A stretch of DNA of 7,198 nucleotides from Candidatus Aminicenantota bacterium (lineage in GTDB: Bacteria > Acidobacteriota > Aminicenantia > UBA2199). Below are positions 4,906-7,198 of this stretch, one piece after another (positions within the stretch are counted from its first letter, which is position 1; each line of letters starts with the position of its first letter). The stretch spans positions 1,503,808-1,511,005 of the forward strand of contig CP070627.1 of assembly GCA_020355945.1 (NCBI GenBank), in the 5' to 3' direction. The translations under genes were made by a program, and so were the position numbers. The notes beneath the pieces were generated by a model. It was not told the origin of the DNA. It saw nothing but the letters and a program-made list of their open reading frames with translations, and did not search any database.

Positions 4906-7122
4906 ATGTTTAAAACATCCCGTTCAATCGTATTACTTTCATGTATCCTGCTGCTGATATTTTATTCCTTCCCGGCAGAAAAAGCCAAATACCAATACCC
5001 GGAAACCAAAAAAATCAAAGTAGTAGAAAACCTTCACGGCATTGAAGTGATTGACAATTACCGGTGGTTGGAAGACCTGGAAAACCCGGAGGTCCAGGCC
5101 TGGATAGATAAACAAGACCACCTGAGCCGGGAATCCCTGGAAAACCTGCCGCAGCGAAAATGGGCCATTGACCGCTTCTCCTATTTCAACCAATTCTATA
5201 CAATGGCCTTCTCTGAAAAGCTTAAAGCCGGGAATCAAACCTTCTGGCAAGAGAAGAAAAAAGGTGAAAAAAATTGGTCAATCTGGACCCGGGAGAATAA
5301 AGAAAATGAAGAGAATAAAGAGAATGAAGAAAATATGGAGAATGAACAAGCCCCGGCCAGGAAACTCCTGGATATGAATCAATATGGCCCTCACACGGAA
5401 TTATGGGGATTCATGCCATCCCCGGACGGGAAATACCTGGCATTTACCATTAATGACAGGGGAAAGGAAAATAACCATGTACAACTAATCGATGTGGCTT
5501 CTGCCAACATATTGCCGGACACCCTTATAGGCTGGCGGCATGAATTCGTGGAATGGCTGCCTGACAGTTCCGGTTTTTATTATTCGGCCAGTCCGAAAAA
5601 AGGGGAAGTTCCTGCCGGTGAAGAGTACGCCTGGTCCAGCGTCTATTTTCATAAGATAGGAAATCCTGGTTCCCGCGATAAAAAAATTTTTCATCATCCC
5701 ACGGAAAAAAAGCATATGCACTGGGCAAAAATTTCAAAAAGTAAAAAATATGTATTTTTCTACCGGGGCTGGTACACCTCGGGCAACAATGAGATTTTCT
5801 TTAAAAAACTAGGCAGCCATGAACCGTTAAAACCACTGACAACCGGTTTTGATGCCAGGTACCAGGTGGAGGAAATGGAAGATAAGTTTATCATCCAGAC
5901 CGATTGGAAAGCACCCCGGGAAAGGGTTTTTATTGTTGATCCCGGTAAACCGGGACGGGAAAACTGGAAAGAATTCATTCCTGAAGCAGGGGAGAAACTG
6001 GATAGGCGTGGGATTCGTCTGGCAGCCGGTTATGTTTTCGGGGTATACCTGGACAGTGGGGCCACCAGGATTAAAATTTTTGATAAAACCGGCCAATACC
6101 TGCGGGATATCCCTTTGCCCTCTGTGGGCACCGCCAGTGCCGGCGGAAAAGGAGACGACCCGGAAATCAGGGTAAGTTTTTCCACCTATACACAGCCCTT
6201 CAGCCTGTATAAATACGATTTCAAAACCAATAAGCTTACCTTTCATAAACAAATCTATCCTCTTAAAGTGGATGTTTCCAATTATATTACCCGTCGTGTG
6301 TTTTATCGTTCCAAAGATGGCACGCGAGTTTCCATGTTTTTAATCCAGCGTAAAGACCTGGTCCTGAACAGTGCCAATCCTACCCTGGTCCACGGTTACG
6401 GTGGTTTTAACAAGTCCGTCAAACCTGTTTTCCGGGGCAAATTTATACCCTGGTTGGAGGCGGGCGGTATGGTGGCTATACCCAACCTGCGCGGTGGGGG
6501 TGAATATGGCCGGGAATGGTATGAAGGCGGTATCCGCAGGAACAAACAAAATAGTTTTGACGACTGTATTGCGGCTGCCCAATGGTTGATTGAAAATAAA
6601 TACACCAACCCTGAAAAACTGGCATTACAAGGTACCAGCAACGGTGGTTTAATGGCCAGTGCCGTGGCCGTGCAAAGACCTGATCTCTTTAAAGCCGTCT
6701 GGAGCCATGTTCCTTTCACGGATATGATAAGGTTTAACAAATTCGGAAGAGCAAAGGTATGGGTAAACGAGTATGGCAATCCTGGCGACCCAGGAGATTT
6801 TAAACACATACTGGCGTATTCACCCTATCATAATGTAAGAGATGGTATTTCTTACCCGGCGATGCTGATCACAGCCGGGGAAAATGATGTTCGCTGTCAT
6901 CCTCTTCATGCCATGAAAATGGCTGCCCGGCTCCAGGCAGCCAATAAAGGAGAAAATCCCATACTGCTGCGAGTGGCAAGAGACACCGGCCATGACGCCG
7001 ATGTAACCACTGAAGAATGGACCATCCGGGAAGCCGAAGCCTGGGCGTTCTTGATGTACCACCTGGGCATGCAGGTACCTTCTGTCTCCGGCGGCCATCA
7101 TGCGGCGCATGGACCCTTTTAG
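4906..7122 (+). CDS. Exported prolyl oligopeptidase (peptidase family S9A)
   Basis: A complete 738-residue serine peptidase that by family cleaves short peptides after proline. Residues 1-24 look like a signal peptide: basic start, a hydrophobic run about 8-22, possible cleavage after Ala24. This predicts periplasmic or secreted location. The S9A N-terminal signature follows (HGIEVIDNYRWLEDLENPE, 44-62), then the beta-propeller to about 445 and the alpha/beta hydrolase domain. GYGGFN is at 497-502, the LRGGGEYG segment at 528-535 and the nucleophile motif GTSNGG at 576-581 (Ser578). The acid is Asp661 in GENDVR and the base is His696 in DTGHDAD. The acid and His loops differ from the common DDRV and GHGAGK forms but the triad is intact. 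A Glu/Asn/Lys-rich tandem repeat (130-147) is inserted in the early propeller. The C terminus has a His-rich tail (GGHHAAHGPF). It is divergent from the proS operon, so a shared role is unproven. Confidence 0.95.
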   Translation: MFKTSRSIVLLSCILLLIFYSFPAEKAKYQYPETKKIKVVENLHGIEVIDNYRWLEDLENPEVQAWIDKQDHLSRESLENLPQRKWAIDRFSYFNQFYTMAFSEKLKAGNQTFWQEKKKGEKNWSIWTRENKENEENKENEENMENEQAPARKLLDMNQYGPHTELWGFMPSPDGKYLAFTINDRGKENNHVQLIDVASANILPDTLIGWRHEFVEWLPDSSGFYYSASPKKGEVPAGEEYAWSSVYFHKIGNPGSRDKKIFHHPTEKKHMHWAKISKSKKYVFFYRGWYTSGNNEIFFKKLGSHEPLKPLTTGFDARYQVEEMEDKFIIQTDWKAPRERVFIVDPGKPGRENWKEFIPEAGEKLDRRGIRLAAGYVFGVYLDSGATRIKIFDKTGQYLRDIPLPSVGTASAGGKGDDPEIRVSFSTYTQPFSLYKYDFKTNKLTFHKQIYPLKVDVSNYITRRVFYRSKDGTRVSMFLIQRKDLVLNSANPTLVHGYGGFNKSVKPVFRGKFIPWLEAGGMVAIPNLRGGGEYGREWYEGGIRRNKQNSFDDCIAAAQWLIENKYTNPEKLALQGTSNGGLMASAVAVQRPDLFKAVWSHVPFTDMIRFNKFGRAKVWVNEYGNPGDPGDFKHILAYSPYHNVRDGISYPAMLITAGENDVRCHPLHAMKMAARLQAANKGENPILLRVARDTGHDADVTTEEWTIREAEAWAFLMYHLGMQVPSVSGGHHAAHGPF
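5293..5346 (+). repeat. 18-bp x3 (9-bp x6) in-frame tandem repeat in the oligopeptidase gene
   Basis: Three 18-bp units encode ENKENE, ENKENE and ENMENE (residues 130-147). Each consists of two 9-bp halves of the form GARAATRAA, with one ATG variant. Because the period is a multiple of three, copy-number change keeps the frame. The insert lies in a surface-type turn between WSIWTR and ARKLLDMNQ, which in usual S9A proteins are separated by only a few residues. Confidence 0.85.
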
Positions 7123-7198
7123 GTTTGAGATGATATTTGAACGCTGGAAAACGCCACGACCGTGAATAGGGAGCACCAGCATGGTGCCTCCGGCGGGC
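7123..7198. other. Short region downstream of the oligopeptidase gene with an imperfect hairpin
   Basis: No gene is visible in these 76 bases. GGAGCACC (7170-7177) can pair with GGTGCCTCC (7183-7191), leaving one bulged C and a 5-nt loop. No T run follows within the window, so I do not call it an intrinsic terminator. It may be the edge of a GC-rich intergenic repeat that continues beyond the window. Confidence 0.35.

Noticed and set aside
4703..4906. Open frame of 67 codons on the minus strand in the divergent intergenic region
   Set aside because: It overlaps the peptidase Shine-Dalgarno, the tandem repeat and the proS promoter, has no recognisable protein features, and is better explained as intergenic DNA.
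4936..4944. Lipobox-like LLSC in the peptidase signal sequence (Cys13)
   Set aside because: The cysteine lies inside the hydrophobic run, too close to the N terminus, and position -2 is Leu; a normal signal peptide cut near Ala24 fits better.
7170..7191. Terminator for the peptidase gene
   Set aside because: The hairpin has a bulge and no following T run in the window; recorded only as a hairpin.
1..7198. CRISPR array, tRNA or rRNA genes, insertion sequence
   Set aside because: No regularly spaced repeats, no tRNA cloverleaf or rRNA-like stretch, and no transposase frame or IS-type terminal repeats were seen.

Overview
The window looks like part of a bacterial chromosome carrying the edge of a nonribosomal peptide (NRPS) biosynthetic locus. 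Coding DNA is of moderate G+C, and one intergenic stretch (about 2040-2340) is very AT-rich. Large NRPSs with short in-frame tandem repeats, an archaeal/eukaryotic-type prolyl-tRNA synthetase in a bacterial setting and an exported S9A prolyl oligopeptidase would fit an uncultured, secondary-metabolite-rich lineage such as Acidobacteriota/Aminicenantes. That placement is a low-confidence impression.

Layout. Positions 1838 down to 1 (minus strand) hold the first 612 codons of an NRPS: a complete condensation domain, then an adenylation domain cut by the left edge before its nucleotide-binding loop. Positions 1839-2337 are an AT-rich gap with a good minus-strand promoter and a set of TTGTTG/CAACAA inverted repeats. 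Positions 3093-2338 (minus) encode a type II thioesterase, and 4632-3118 (minus) encode prolyl-tRNA synthetase only 24 bp upstream of it, so these two are very likely co-transcribed. Positions 4633-4905 form the divergent intergenic region. It holds a minus-strand extended -10, a truncated copy of the thioesterase ribosome-binding site and first eight codons, a perfect 8-bp x3 tandem repeat and a strong Shine-Dalgarno for the plus-strand gene. Positions 4906-7122 (plus) encode an exported prolyl oligopeptidase. The last 76 bases hold no gene; they end in an imperfect hairpin.

How it may work together. The thioesterase would remove wrong or stalled acyl groups from NRPS carrier proteins. The prolyl-tRNA synthetase is the unexpected member. 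It sits between the thioesterase and the operon promoter, and it is flanked by 36-bp direct repeats that copy the thioesterase start region, which suggests it was inserted into an existing promoter-thioesterase unit. One testable explanation is that it is a second, self-protecting ProRS for a peptide that inhibits ProRS; the other is that it is simply the housekeeping gene. The oligopeptidase next door may be unrelated or may act on the peptide product.
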